DNA of 64,000 nt, from positions 124,001-188,000 of the forward strand of contig JOGW01000010.1 of assembly GCA_000721375.1 (NCBI GenBank). Direction: 5' to 3'. The notes below the pieces were generated by a model that worked only from the letters and a program-made list of their open reading frames with translations, was not told the DNA's origin and did no database searches. A program made the translations under genes and the position numbers. This DNA comes from Streptomyces sp. NRRL B-3428 (GTDB lineage: Bacteria; Actinomycetota; Actinomycetes; Streptomycetales; Streptomycetaceae). Below are positions 27,434-36,602 of the stretch, piece after piece. Numbering within the stretch: position 1 is the stretch's first letter; each line of letters opens with the position of its first letter.

Positions 27434-28735
27434 ATGTCGCTCTCCGCCGCCGCCGCGCACGACAAGGTCGAGCAGCGCTGGGAGTACCTGCTGCGCTGGG
27501 GCCCGTTCGTCCTCCTCGGTGTCGCCCTGCTGCTCACCGTCGCCAGCGCGGGCCCGCTCCTGCCGACAGCCGCCGAACGATGGGCGGCCGGCGGGCTGTT
27601 CGGCGCCGCCCTGCTGCTCGAACTGTGGTGGGCCAGGGCGGGACGCGGCCACAAGCAGCCGAGCGCGGCAAGCGCCGTGTACTACGCGATCCGCTGCGCG
27701 TTCAGCTTCGCCCTGTCCTGGCTGAACCCGTTCGCCGCCTTCTACGCGGCGCTCGGCTACTTCGGCGCGGAACGACTGCTGCCGCGCCGCTGGGTCACCG
27801 TGGGCCTGTTCGCCAGCGCCGTCACCATCGCCGGTTCGCAGTCCGGCGGACTGCCGCCGCCGAACGCCGCCCGTTGGGGCCTGTTCGCCGCGATCCTCGC
27901 GGTGCACGTCGTGCTCTTCTGGGTCTTCGCCCGGCTCAACACCTACGAGCAGCAGCGCATCGACGTGCACCGCTCCACCATCGCCGAACTGGAGAGCACC
28001 AACACCAGGCTCCAGAAGGCCCTCGACGAGAACGCCGCGCTGCACGCCCAACTCCTCGTCCAGGCAAGGGAGGCGGGCGTCGCCGACGAGCGCCGCCGGC
28101 TCGCGGCCGAGATCCACGACACCATCGCGCAGGGCCTGACCGGCATCATCGCCCAGCTCCAGGTGGTCGCGAACACCGACGACAGGGACCTCGCGCGCGA
28201 ACATCTGGGCCGTGCCGCCGACCTGGCCCGAGCCAGCCTCGGCGAGGCCCGCCGCTCCGTGCACAACCTCGGACCGGCCGCCCTTCAGGACCAGGACCTT
28301 GCCGAAGCGCTGAAGCAGACGGTCGCGGAATGGTCCGCGCGCACGGACGTGCGCGCGGAGTTCACCGTCACCGGCACCGCCGAGCCCCTGCACGACGAGA
28401 TCGAGGGCACCCTCGTACGGATCGCGCAGGAGGCCCTGTCCAACACCGCCCGGCACGCGGCCGCGACCCGGATCGGCGTCACGCTCTCGTACATGGACGA
28501 CGAGGTGGCCCTCGACGTCCGCGACGACGGTGCCGGCTTCCAGCCGCTCGCCCTTCCGCGGCGCTCCGGCTCGGGCGGCTTCGGCCTCGACGGGATGCGG
28601 GCCCGGGCCGAACGCGTCGCGGGGACCGCGGAGATCGAGTCCGAGCCGGGCCTCGGCACCGCGGTGTCGGCGCGGGTACCCCTCGTACGCAAGGAAGATC
28701 GTCCCGTACCGTTGGACCACCATGACAAGGCCTGA
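27434..28735 (+). CDS. Membrane sensor histidine kinase (NarL/DesK class)
   Basis: 433 residues from ATG 27434, which has AGGAG nine bases upstream. ATG 27404, overlapping the permease stop, is a real alternative that adds ten residues. Four to six membrane segments fill residues 20-165, followed by a coiled-coil linker (HRSTIAELESTNTRLQKALDEN). The HisKA_3 box is ERRRLAAEIHDTIAQGL with His228. The ATPase domain has RIAQEALSNTARHA, DVRDDGAGF and GGFGLDGMRARAE. It would phosphorylate the response regulator encoded next, whose start lies inside its last codons (14-base overlap). Confidence 0.92.
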   Translation: MSLSAAAAHDKVEQRWEYLLRWGPFVLLGVALLLTVASAGPLLPTAAERWAAGGLFGAALLLELWWARAGRGHKQPSAASAVYYAIRCAFSFALSWLNPFAAFYAALGYFGAERLLPRRWVTVGLFASAVTIAGSQSGGLPPPNAARWGLFAAILAVHVVLFWVFARLNTYEQQRIDVHRSTIAELESTNTRLQKALDENAALHAQLLVQAREAGVADERRRLAAEIHDTIAQGLTGIIAQLQVVANTDDRDLAREHLGRAADLARASLGEARRSVHNLGPAALQDQDLAEALKQTVAEWSARTDVRAEFTVTGTAEPLHDEIEGTLVRIAQEALSNTARHAAATRIGVTLSYMDDEVALDVRDDGAGFQPLALPRRSGSGGFGLDGMRARAERVAGTAEIESEPGLGTAVSARVPLVRKEDRPVPLDHHDKA

Positions 28736-29372
28736 AGCGACGATCACTCTGCTCATCGTCGACGACCACCCCGTCGTACGGGACGGCCTGCGCGGCATGT
28801 TCCGGTCGGCGGCCGGGTTCGAGGTGCTCGGCGAGGCCTCGACCGGCGAGGAGGCCGTGGCGCTCACCTCGCGGCTCGACCCGGACGTGGTCCTGATGGA
28901 CCTGCGGATGCCGGGCGCCGGGGGAGTGGCGGCGATCGCCGAGCTCGCACGGACTGGAGCCCGTGCCAAGGTCCTCGTCCTCACCACGTACGACACGGAC
29001 TCCGACACACTCCCCGCGATCGAGGCGGGCGCGACCGGCTATCTCCTCAAGGACGCCCCGCGCGACGAGCTGTTCACGGCGGTACGCGCCGCCGCGGAGG
29101 GCCGCACCGTCCTCTCCCCGGCCGTCGCCTCCCGGCTGGTCTCCCGCGTCCGCACCCCGGCCCCGACGCCGGGGGACACCCCGCTGAGCACCCGTGAACG
29201 CGAGGTCCTCGTCCTGGTCGCCCGCGGCACCTCCAACCGCGAGATCGCCCGCGAGCTGTTCATCAGCGAGGCGACCGTGAAGACCCATCTCACCCATCTC
29301 TACGGCAAGTTGGGCGTCAAGGACCGCGCGGCCGCGGTCGCGGCGGGCTACGACCGCGGCATTCTCGGCTAG
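28722..29372 (+). CDS. NarL/FixJ-family response regulator
   Basis: 216 residues. The receiver domain has the acidic pocket Asp14/Asp15 (LIVDDHPVVRDGL), phospho-acceptor Asp60 (VLMDLRMPG) and the conserved Lys in GYLLKDAPRDEL. The C-terminal LuxR-type HTH is LSTREREVLVLVARGTSNREIARELFISEATVKTHLTHLYGKL. Partner of the upstream histidine kinase; probably controls the ABC-2 transporter operon it belongs to. It ends two bases before the convergent glgX stop, with no room for a separate terminator. Confidence 0.93.
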   Translation: MTRPEATITLLIVDDHPVVRDGLRGMFRSAAGFEVLGEASTGEEAVALTSRLDPDVVLMDLRMPGAGGVAAIAELARTGARAKVLVLTTYDTDSDTLPAIEAGATGYLLKDAPRDELFTAVRAAAEGRTVLSPAVASRLVSRVRTPAPTPGDTPLSTREREVLVLVARGTSNREIARELFISEATVKTHLTHLYGKLGVKDRAAAVAAGYDRGILG

Positions 29373-29374
29373 CG

Positions 29375-31675
29375 CTACTCCACCACCCGGAAGAGCAGCA
29401 CCGCACGGGCCGGCACCGTCACCACCGCCCCCGCCGGATGCCGCGTGCCCGGCGCCTCGGTCTGCTCCTCGCGTGCGGTGTCCAGGACCAGTTCGTACGC
29501 GGTGGCCCAGGGCGGCCCCGGCAGCGTGAAGCTCGCCGGGCGGTCCGCGGCGTGCAGGACCACCAGGAAACTGTCGTCGGTCACCGGAGCCCCGCGCACA
29601 TCGCGCCCGGGGATGTCACGCCCGGACAGATACATCCCGAGCGTCGCGGCCGGCGCGTACCAGTCGCCCTCCGTCATCTCGGCCCCGCGCGCGGTGAACC
29701 AGGCCAGGTCCCGCAGCCCGTCCGCCGAGTGCGCACGCCCCGAGAAGAACGAGCGCCGGCGGAGCACCGGATGCTCGTGCCGCAGCCGGATCAGCCGCGA
29801 GGTCAGCTCGAACAGCGCCTGCCAGCCGGGCTGTTCGAGATGCGACCAGTCGACCCAGCTGATCTCGTTGTCCTGGCAGTACGCGTTGTTGTTGCCCCCT
29901 TGCGTACGCCCCATCTCATCGCCCGCGACCAGCATCGGCACGCCGGTCGAAAGGAGCAGCGTGGTGAGCAGGTTGCGCAGCTGCCGGCGCCTGAGCGCCT
30001 GGATCCGCCGGTCGTCGCTCTCGCCCTCGGCCCCGCAGTTCCAGGCCCGGTTGTCACCGGTCCCGTCGCGATTGCCCTCACCGTTGGCCTCGTTGTGCTT
30101 GCGTTCGTACGACACCAGATCGCGGAGTGTGAACCCGTCGTGCGCGGTGATGAAGTTGACCGACGCGTACGGCCTGCGCCCGCCCCACGCGTACAGATCG
30201 CTCGATCCCGAGAGCCGGTATCCCAGATCCCTCACATCCGGCAGTGCGCCCCGCCAGAAATCCCGTACGGCGCCTCGATAACGGTCGTTCCATTCCGTCC
30301 AGAGCGGCGGGAAGGATCCCACCTGATATCCGCCCGACCCCACATCCCACGGTTCGGCGATCAGTTTCACGCGGCGCAGGACCGGGTCCTGGGCGATGAC
30401 CGCGAGGAACGGCGAGAGCATGTCGACATCGTGGAAGGAGCGGGCGAGGGCGGCGGCGAGATCGAAACGGAATCCGTCCACCCCCATTTCCGTCACCCAG
30501 TACCGCAGCGAATCGGTGATCAGCCGCAGTACGTGCGGCTGCACGACATGCAGGGTGTTCCCGCAGCCCGTGTAGTCCGCATAGCGCCGTGCATCGCCCT
30601 GCAGCCGGTAGTAACCGCGGTTGTCGATCCCGCGCAGCGACAGCGTGGGCCCCAACTCACCGGCTTCCGCCGTGTGGTTGTAGACCACGTCGAGAATGAC
30701 CTCGATCCCGGCGTCGTGCAGCGCGCGCACCATGTCCTTGAACTCGCCGACCTGCGCACCGGTGGTCGCCCCCGCCGCGTATCCCGCATGCGGCGCGAAA
30801 TAGCCGATCGAGTTGTAGCCCCAGTAGTTCCTCAGATCGCGCTTGAGCAGATGGTCCTCGTGCGCGAACTGGTGCACCGGCAGCAACTCGACCGCCGTCA
30901 CCCCGAGCCGTACGAGATGGTCGATGGCCGCCGGATGTCCGAGTCCCGCGTACGTACCGCGCAACTCCTGCGGAATCCCCGGATGCAGCTTGGTGAATCC
31001 CTTGACGTGCAACTCGTAGATCACCGAATCCGCCCAGGGCGTCTTCGGCCGCCGGTCCTCGGCCCATTCGTCGGGCCCGTCGTCGTGGACGACGATGCCT
31101 TTCGGAACGAAGGGCGCCGAATCGCGGTCGTCGCGCACCGTGTCCGCTATGTGCTGCTCGGGCCAGTCCCGCATATGGCCGTAGACCTCGGACGCCCTGC
31201 CGTACGTTCCGTAGTCCCCGTCCACCGCGCGGGCGTACGGATCCAGCAGCAGCTTCGCCGGATTCCAGCGCGCCCCCGTCCAGGGGTCCCAGCGCCCGTG
31301 CACGCGATAGCCGTACCGCTGCCCCGGCTCGACCCCCGGCACGAAGCCGTGCCAGATCTCGTGCGTCAGCTCGGTCAGCGCACACCGCGTCTCGCGCCCC
31401 TGCTCGTCGAAGAGGCACAGCTCCACCGCCTCGGCGCCGCCTGCCCACAGCGCGAAGTTGGTGCCCGCCACACCGTCGGGTCCGACGCGGAACCGCGCGC
31501 CGAGCGGCGTCGGAGCCCCCGGCCACACGGGCAGCGTGGGCAGCGGACTCTCCCGTCCGCGCCGTGTCGCCCCGCGTACGGGTGCGCCTCCGAGCAGTTG
31601 TTCCGCCTGACTCGTCCTCTCCGCCGACGCCTGCCGTGCCCCTTGCCGTGCCTCTTGCTCGGGTGCCCTCGACAC
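29375..31675 (-). CDS. glgX: Glycogen debranching enzyme GlgX
   Basis: Hydrolyses alpha-1,6 branches left after phosphorylase action. 766 residues: a CBM48-like N-terminal module (PLGARFRVGPDGVAGTNFALWAGGAEAVELCLF), then the GH13 core with VVYNHTAEAGELGPTLSLRG, nucleophile in DGFRFDLAAALARS, acid/base in VKLIAEPWDVGSGGYQVG, and the GlgX-type FITAHDGFTLRDLVSYERKHNEANGE. GTG start with GGGAGG upstream. The first about 45 residues are a low-complexity Gln/Arg/Ala-rich extension. It is separate from the other glucan genes but works on the same polymer. Confidence 0.94.
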   Translation of the reverse strand: MSRAPEQEARQGARQASAERTSQAEQLLGGAPVRGATRRGRESPLPTLPVWPGAPTPLGARFRVGPDGVAGTNFALWAGGAEAVELCLFDEQGRETRCALTELTHEIWHGFVPGVEPGQRYGYRVHGRWDPWTGARWNPAKLLLDPYARAVDGDYGTYGRASEVYGHMRDWPEQHIADTVRDDRDSAPFVPKGIVVHDDGPDEWAEDRRPKTPWADSVIYELHVKGFTKLHPGIPQELRGTYAGLGHPAAIDHLVRLGVTAVELLPVHQFAHEDHLLKRDLRNYWGYNSIGYFAPHAGYAAGATTGAQVGEFKDMVRALHDAGIEVILDVVYNHTAEAGELGPTLSLRGIDNRGYYRLQGDARRYADYTGCGNTLHVVQPHVLRLITDSLRYWVTEMGVDGFRFDLAAALARSFHDVDMLSPFLAVIAQDPVLRRVKLIAEPWDVGSGGYQVGSFPPLWTEWNDRYRGAVRDFWRGALPDVRDLGYRLSGSSDLYAWGGRRPYASVNFITAHDGFTLRDLVSYERKHNEANGEGNRDGTGDNRAWNCGAEGESDDRRIQALRRRQLRNLLTTLLLSTGVPMLVAGDEMGRTQGGNNNAYCQDNEISWVDWSHLEQPGWQALFELTSRLIRLRHEHPVLRRRSFFSGRAHSADGLRDLAWFTARGAEMTEGDWYAPAATLGMYLSGRDIPGRDVRGAPVTDDSFLVVLHAADRPASFTLPGPPWATAYELVLDTAREEQTEAPGTRHPAGAVVTVPARAVLLFRVVE

Positions 31676-31843
31676 CTGTCAGCCTCCCGCGGCTCGTCGG
31701 AGAACAGCACTGCAGAACGGGCATACGGCGTCCCGGCCGCGGCTCCCTGTGCGCGCGCAGTCCTCGCGTTCTCCCCCCAGTTGTGCCCCCAACCGGCCCC
31801 GCACTCACGTTTCCCCAGGAGGGGCCGCGTCGTTGGGGACAAC
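31676..31843. promoter_or_regulatory. Divergent promoter region, glgX and first L,D-transpeptidase
   Basis: 168 bases between two divergent GTG starts; promoters for both must lie here. No operator recognised. Confidence 0.5.
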
Positions 31844-33112
31844 GTGAGACAAAACGACAGGGGCGTCGGCCGGGGCCGACGCGCGGTGCAGGCCCTGGCC
31901 ACCGCAGTGATCAGCATCGGTCTGCTTGCCGGCTGCTCCTCGGACGGCTTCCGGCTCGACGAGGTGCTCGGCAAGGGCGAGTCGGAGCCGATCCGGGTGA
32001 GCCCGCAGCACGGGGAGCGCGGAGTACGGCCCGAGGAGGGCATCGAGGTCAAGGTGCCCAGCGGGCGTCTTGAGACCGTCAAGGTGATCAAGTACCAGGA
32101 CGCACAGGAGTATCCGGTGCCCGGCCGTATCTCGGCCGACGGCCTGCGCTGGACCCCGGACGACCCGCGGCTCTCGCTCGCGGCGAAGTACGAGGTGGAC
32201 GCGGTGGCCCTGGACGGCCACGGCCGGCGCTCGGCCCGGCACACGACCTTCACCACGTACGTGCCCGATGAGCGCTTCGTGGCGTACGTGAAGCCGGAGA
32301 ACCGTTCCACCGTCGGCACCGGGATGATCGTCTCGCTCGACTTCAACCGCGAGGTCGAGAACAGGGCGGCGGTCGAGCGCGCGGTGAAGGTGACCTCGCA
32401 GCCGCCGGTGGAGGTCGTCGGCCACTGGTTCGGCACGGACCGCCTGGACTTCCGCCCGCGCGAGTACTGGAAGCCGGGCACCAAGGTCACCGTCGATCTG
32501 CATCTGCGTGATGTCGAGGCGGCGCCAGGTGTCTACGGCCTGCAGTACAAGACCTTCTCCTTCACGGTCGGCCGCAGCCAGGTCTCCCTGGTGGACGCCG
32601 AGGAGCACACGATGGAGGTGCTCAGGGACGGAGAGCTCCTCTCCAAGGTGCCGATCACCGCGGGAGGCGGCAAGAACACCACGTACAACGGCAAGATGGT
32701 CATCACCGAGATGCTCGAAGTGACGCGCATGAACGGCGCGACCGTGGGCTTCACGGACTCCGACGGCAAGGGCGAGTACGACATCAAGGACGTACCGCAC
32801 GCCATCCGTCTCACCACCTCCGGCACCTTCCTGCACGGCAACTACTGGGCCCCGTCGTCCACTTTCGGCCGCGACAACGTCAGCCACGGGTGCGTGGGCC
32901 TGCGTGACGTCAAGGGCGGCAGCGAGGAGACCCCGGCGGGGTGGTTCTTCGACCGCAGCCTCATCGGCGACGTCGTCGAGGTCACCGGTTCCAAGGACAA
33001 GGTGGTCGCCCCCGACAACGGCCTCGGCGGCTGGAACCTGGACTGGCCGAAGTGGAAGGAAGGCTCGGCCCTGGCCCACCGCCCCAAGGGCCAGGGGCGC
33101 GTACCTCGCTGA
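31844..33112 (+). CDS. L,D-transpeptidase lipoprotein (YkuD domain), copy 1
   Basis: 422 residues from the GTG at 31844 with GGGGAC upstream. Lipoprotein signal: basic N-terminus, hydrophobic TAVISIGLLAG and lipobox LAGC. Two Ig-like modules (about 45-250) precede the YkuD catalytic domain, with HGNYWAPSSTFGRDNVSHGCVGLRDV and nucleophile Cys350. Such enzymes form 3-3 cross-links in peptidoglycan on the outside of the membrane. The paralogue starts 203 bases downstream. The upstream frame is open for a long way antisense to glgX, which I treat as a shadow. Confidence 0.92.
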   Translation: MRQNDRGVGRGRRAVQALATAVISIGLLAGCSSDGFRLDEVLGKGESEPIRVSPQHGERGVRPEEGIEVKVPSGRLETVKVIKYQDAQEYPVPGRISADGLRWTPDDPRLSLAAKYEVDAVALDGHGRRSARHTTFTTYVPDERFVAYVKPENRSTVGTGMIVSLDFNREVENRAAVERAVKVTSQPPVEVVGHWFGTDRLDFRPREYWKPGTKVTVDLHLRDVEAAPGVYGLQYKTFSFTVGRSQVSLVDAEEHTMEVLRDGELLSKVPITAGGGKNTTYNGKMVITEMLEVTRMNGATVGFTDSDGKGEYDIKDVPHAIRLTTSGTFLHGNYWAPSSTFGRDNVSHGCVGLRDVKGGSEETPAGWFFDRSLIGDVVEVTGSKDKVVAPDNGLGGWNLDWPKWKEGSALAHRPKGQGRVPR

Positions 33113-33118
33113 CCAGCT

Positions 33119-33152
33119 CATGGGGTGTGCGCCCCCACGTGCGCACCCCATG
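33119..33152 (+). terminator. Hairpin between the two L,D-transpeptidase genes
   Basis: CATGGGGTG...CACCCCATG arms with extra GCGC/GCGC pairing and a small bulge, just after the first stop. Could end or attenuate transcription. Confidence 0.6.
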
Positions 33153-33315
33153 GTCAAAAACCCCGGCCCGCCCCCCGAGTTGGGACTGAACGGTGACATA
33201 CCGGGGGACCCACCCCTGGAGTCCGTGTGATTTCCTTGCGCTCTGGCGCACGACACGGTCGCGCGCACACAGGGGTGCGGGCCCTGACCAGGGGCCATGC
33301 GAGGGGAGAACGAGC

Positions 33316-34578
33316 GTGAACGGGCGACCGATATCGGGGGCATCGGTTGGTGCACAGCGGCGGCTCAAGGGGATGGCCTTGATCGCCGGCGCACTGCTGC
33401 TCAGCGTCACCGCCTGCGCGGGCGGCGGCAGCGACAGCGGCGGCAGCGGCAAGGACGACGGCAAGGCCGGCTCCGACAAGGCGAAGACCAGCAACAAGCC
33501 GTCGGTCGCCGTGGTCGGTATCGCGCCCAAGGACGGTGCCAAGGACGTCGCCACGAGCGGCGCCCTGAAGATCACCGCCGACAAGGGCAAGCTGACCGAC
33601 GTCAAGGTCGAGGACACCAAGGGCAAGGAAATCGCGGGCGAGATAGCCAAGGACGGCGCCAGCTGGAAGCCCGCGAGCCACCTCGCCGCCTCCACCAAGT
33701 ACAAGGTGCACGCCACGGCCGAGGACGCAGAAGGCCGTGAGTCCGCCAAGGACATCACCTTCACGACCCTCACCCCGAAGAACACCTTCGTCGGCCACTT
33801 CACGCCCGAGGACGGCGACAAGGTCGGCGTGGGCATGCCGGTCTCGGTGAACTTCACCCGGGGCATCACCGAGCCCGACGCGGTAGAGGACGCCATCGAG
33901 GTCACGGCCGAGCCGGCCGTCGAGATCCGGCACAAGTGGCACGGGAACGACCGCCTCGACTTCCGTCCCGAGGAGTACTGGAAGCCCGGCACCAAGGTCA
34001 CCGTGAAGCTCAACCTCGACGGTGTCGAGGGCCGCCCGGACGTCTACGGCTCGCAGGCCAAGTCGATCACCTTCACCATCGGCCGCAGCCAGGTCACCAC
34101 GGTCGACGCGAAGTCCAAGAAGATGACGGTGAAGCGGGACGGCGAGGTCATCAAGACCATCCCGATCACCACCGGCGCCCCGGCCACGCCCTCGTGGAAC
34201 GGCCAGATGGTCATCACCGAGAAGCACAAGGTGACCCGGATGAACGGTGCGACCGTCGGGTTCACCAACTCGGAGGGCGAGGGCGAGTACGACATCAAGG
34301 ACGTGCCGCACGCGATGCGTCTGTCCGCCTCGGGCACGTTCATACATGGCAACTACTGGGCCTCAGCCTCCACCTTCGGCTCCGCCAATGTGAGCCACGG
34401 CTGTGTCGGCGTGCGCGATGTCCGCGGCGGCTACGACGGCAAGACCCCGGCGGCCTGGTTCTTCGACCAGTCGATGATCGGCGACGTCGTGACGATCAAG
34501 AACTCCAAGGACCGCACGATCGACTGGTACAACGGCCTCAACGCTTGGAACCTGGCGTGGGACAAGTGGGAGCAGTAA
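33316..34578 (+). CDS. L,D-transpeptidase lipoprotein (YkuD domain), copy 2
   Basis: 420 residues from GTG 33316 (GAGGGGAGAA upstream). Signal peptide with lipobox SVTAC, then a Gly/Ser/Lys/Asp-rich linker (about 40-75), two Ig-like modules and a YkuD domain with HGNYWASASTFGSANVSHGCVGVRDV and Cys363. It is clearly paralogous to copy 1 (YWKPGTKVTV, VTRMNGATVGFT and DIKDVPHA segments are shared) but has the longer charged linker after the lipid anchor. It probably cross-links peptidoglycan and may differ in reach or timing. Confidence 0.92.
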   Translation: MNGRPISGASVGAQRRLKGMALIAGALLLSVTACAGGGSDSGGSGKDDGKAGSDKAKTSNKPSVAVVGIAPKDGAKDVATSGALKITADKGKLTDVKVEDTKGKEIAGEIAKDGASWKPASHLAASTKYKVHATAEDAEGRESAKDITFTTLTPKNTFVGHFTPEDGDKVGVGMPVSVNFTRGITEPDAVEDAIEVTAEPAVEIRHKWHGNDRLDFRPEEYWKPGTKVTVKLNLDGVEGRPDVYGSQAKSITFTIGRSQVTTVDAKSKKMTVKRDGEVIKTIPITTGAPATPSWNGQMVITEKHKVTRMNGATVGFTNSEGEGEYDIKDVPHAMRLSASGTFIHGNYWASASTFGSANVSHGCVGVRDVRGGYDGKTPAAWFFDQSMIGDVVTIKNSKDRTIDWYNGLNAWNLAWDKWEQ

Positions 34579-34601
34579 GCCCCCGCCGCTGACGTGAACG
34601 T

Positions 34602-34634
34602 GGGCCCGGTGCTGTGACCAACGGCACCGGGCCC
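34602..34634 (+). terminator. Terminator-like hairpin after L,D-transpeptidase 2
   Basis: 11-bp perfect stem (34602-34612 with 34624-34634), 11-base loop. Confidence 0.8.
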
Positions 34635-34664
34635 CTGTGCGTGAACGCCCGCTAACCTCCGTAC

Positions 34665-35432
34665 ATGACCCTCCATCTCGAAGTCAGCGCGGGCGTCGGC
34701 ACGATCCGGCTCGACCGTCCGCCGATGAACGCTCTCGACGTCGCTCTCCAGGACCGCCTCAAGGTGGTCGCCGACGAGGTGACCGCCCGTGACGACATCC
34801 GGGCCGTCGTCCTGTACGGCGGCGAGAAGGTGTTCGCGGCCGGTGCGGACATCAAGGAGATGCAGAACATGGACCACACCGCGATGGTGCTTCGCGGTCG
34901 TGATCTGCAGGACGCCTTCACCGCCGTGGCCCGTATCCCCAAGCCCGTCGTCGCGGCCGTCACCGGTTACGCGCTCGGCGGCGGCTGCGAGCTGGCCCTC
35001 TGCGCCGATTACCGCATCGCCGCGGACAACGCCAAGCTCGGCCAGCCCGAGATACTGCTCGGCCTGATCCCGGGAGCCGGCGGCACCCAGCGCCTCTCGC
35101 GCCTGATCGGTCCGTCCCGGGCCAAGGACCTGATCTTCACCGGCCGGATGGTCAAGTCGGACGAGGCGCTCCAACTGGGCCTGGTGGACCGCGTGGTGCC
35201 CGCCGCGGAGGTCTACGAGCAGGCGCACACCTGGGCCGCGAAGCTCGCCCAGGGCCCGGCGATCGCGCTGCGCGCCGCGAAGGAGTCCATCGACCGCGGC
35301 CTGGAGACCGACATCGACACGGGCCTCGCCATCGAACGCACCTGGTTCTCGGCCCTGTTCGCGACCGAGGATCGTGAGATCGGGATGCGGAGCTTTGTGG
35401 AGGAGGGGCCGGGGAAGGCGAAGTTCGTCTGA
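34665..35432 (+). CDS. Enoyl-CoA hydratase/isomerase family protein
   Basis: 255-residue crotonase. The oxyanion-hole segments AAGADIKEM (59-66) and GYALGGGCELALCADYRIA are present, with both hydratase glutamates Glu109 and Glu129 (QPEILLGLIPGAGGTQRL). This fits hydration of trans-2-enoyl-CoA in fatty acid or branched-chain acyl catabolism. No other beta-oxidation gene is adjacent; it has its own terminator on each side and seems monocistronic. Confidence 0.92.
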   Translation: MTLHLEVSAGVGTIRLDRPPMNALDVALQDRLKVVADEVTARDDIRAVVLYGGEKVFAAGADIKEMQNMDHTAMVLRGRDLQDAFTAVARIPKPVVAAVTGYALGGGCELALCADYRIAADNAKLGQPEILLGLIPGAGGTQRLSRLIGPSRAKDLIFTGRMVKSDEALQLGLVDRVVPAAEVYEQAHTWAAKLAQGPAIALRAAKESIDRGLETDIDTGLAIERTWFSALFATEDREIGMRSFVEEGPGKAKFV

Positions 35433-35486
35433 GTCGCCGAACCGTGATCTCAGGGTGCGCAACCCTGAACGGATCTCGGCTGTCTG

Positions 35487-35518
35487 AAAGGCGCCGGAGG
35501 TGAACCTCCGGCGCCTTT
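35487..35518 (+). terminator. Strong intrinsic terminator
   Basis: 14-bp perfect stem (35487-35500 with 35505-35518), TGAA loop, ending in CTTTCT. Confidence 0.9.
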
Positions 35519-35540
35519 CTGTACAGAGATCGGGGATCAG

Positions 35541-36314
35541 GTGGGGAAGAACGTCTGGAGAGTCGCTGTGGCCGGTGGGGCGGCGGCGGTGTTCACGGCT
35601 GTGGCGGCGGTGCCGGCGGGGGCCGCGGAGAACGGGATCGGGTTCTCGCGGGTCGTGATCAACAACGGTAAGTCGATCGTGGTCGGGGTGTCGAACGAGG
35701 TGGCCGTGCCGCTCTCGTTCCGTATGACGGCGGAGCGCGACTGGGATACGCCGAAGGTCGTGGTGTACCGGGGGAGCGCCGGGGCGCGCGACGAGTTGCG
35801 GCTGGGTCAGTCGTTCTCCAGTGACTGCGACAGCGGGACCAGGGGTGCCTGTGACTTCACCGGGAAGCTGGAGGTCGACCCGGCCGACCGGTACTTCGGA
35901 AACGAGGATGCGGGCGCTTGGAAGGTGGGGGCGATTGCGTATCTTCCTGGTGATGCCGAGGACTTCGACGACGAGAACCTCACCGTCTACGTCAAGCGCA
36001 ACTCCCGCCTGACCGTCAACGCCTCCCCGGAACCGGTCACCAAGGGCAAGACCATCACCGTCACCGGCAAGGTCACCCGCGCCAACTGGGACACCAACAA
36101 GTACGCCTCCTACGGCGGCCGCCACGTCAGCCTCCAGTTCAAGGCCGCCGGTGCCACCTCCTACACCACGGTGAAGAAGGTCTACGCGGACAGCGCGGGC
36201 ACGCTCCGTACGACCGTCACCGCCTCGAAGACCGGCACCTGGCGCTGGGTCTACTACGGCAACACCACCACAGGGCCCTCGGTTTCGACCGGCGACAACG
36301 TCGTGGTCCAGTAG
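35541..36314 (+). CDS. Secreted two-part protein, unknown function
   Basis: 257 residues from GTG 35541. Signal peptide WRVAVAGGAAAVFTAVAAVPAGAA. The first half (about 30-140) has two Cys (SDCDSGTRGAC) likely forming a disulfide. The second half (about 150-257) is an Ig-like/adhesion-type module (RLTVNASPEPVTKGKTITVTGKVTR...) of a kind common in Streptomyces exported proteins. Codon third positions are mostly G in the first half and mostly C after about 35960, a sharp change at the domain border that suggests a fused or converted second half. No function assigned. Confidence 0.8.
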   Translation: MGKNVWRVAVAGGAAAVFTAVAAVPAGAAENGIGFSRVVINNGKSIVVGVSNEVAVPLSFRMTAERDWDTPKVVVYRGSAGARDELRLGQSFSSDCDSGTRGACDFTGKLEVDPADRYFGNEDAGAWKVGAIAYLPGDAEDFDDENLTVYVKRNSRLTVNASPEPVTKGKTITVTGKVTRANWDTNKYASYGGRHVSLQFKAAGATSYTTVKKVYADSAGTLRTTVTASKTGTWRWVYYGNTTTGPSVSTGDNVVVQ

Positions 36315-36602
36315 CCAAGTAGGCCTGGATTACGCTCAGTTGGTAGAAGTGCGGGGCGAGCGGTTGACGCCGCTCGCCCCGAGGTCCGGCTTATGTGCAC
36401 CTTAAGAGGCCCTTAAGCCTGCCTTGGCCAGAACTCTCGGTGATCTCTCAAGAGCAACGCGTCATCGCAGGTCACACCCCGCGCCATGGCACCTTAAGTG
36501 CCTTAGGCATATGCCGAAAGCGCCCCGCGGAACCATCCGTTCCGCGATGCGACTTCTCGCGTAAGGGCTCCAACCGGGCCTGCCTGAGGCCATGATGGGG
36601 GC
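36315..36602. other. Intergenic region with terminator hairpin; no gene seen
   Basis: 288 bases. An 11-bp perfect stem (36353-36363 with 36370-36380) closes the upstream gene. The stretch 36400-36560 is relatively AT-rich and probably contains the promoter of the regulator at 36603. Confidence 0.6.

Noticed and set aside
29438..31843. Very long open frame on the plus strand ahead of the first L,D-transpeptidase
   Set aside because: It is antisense to glgX, whose motifs and codon use are clear; high GC leaves opposite frames open.
36331..36360. D-arm-like string gctcagttggtag suggesting a tRNA
   Set aside because: No acceptor stem, anticodon stem or TpsiC arm can be built around it, and the D-stem itself does not close.
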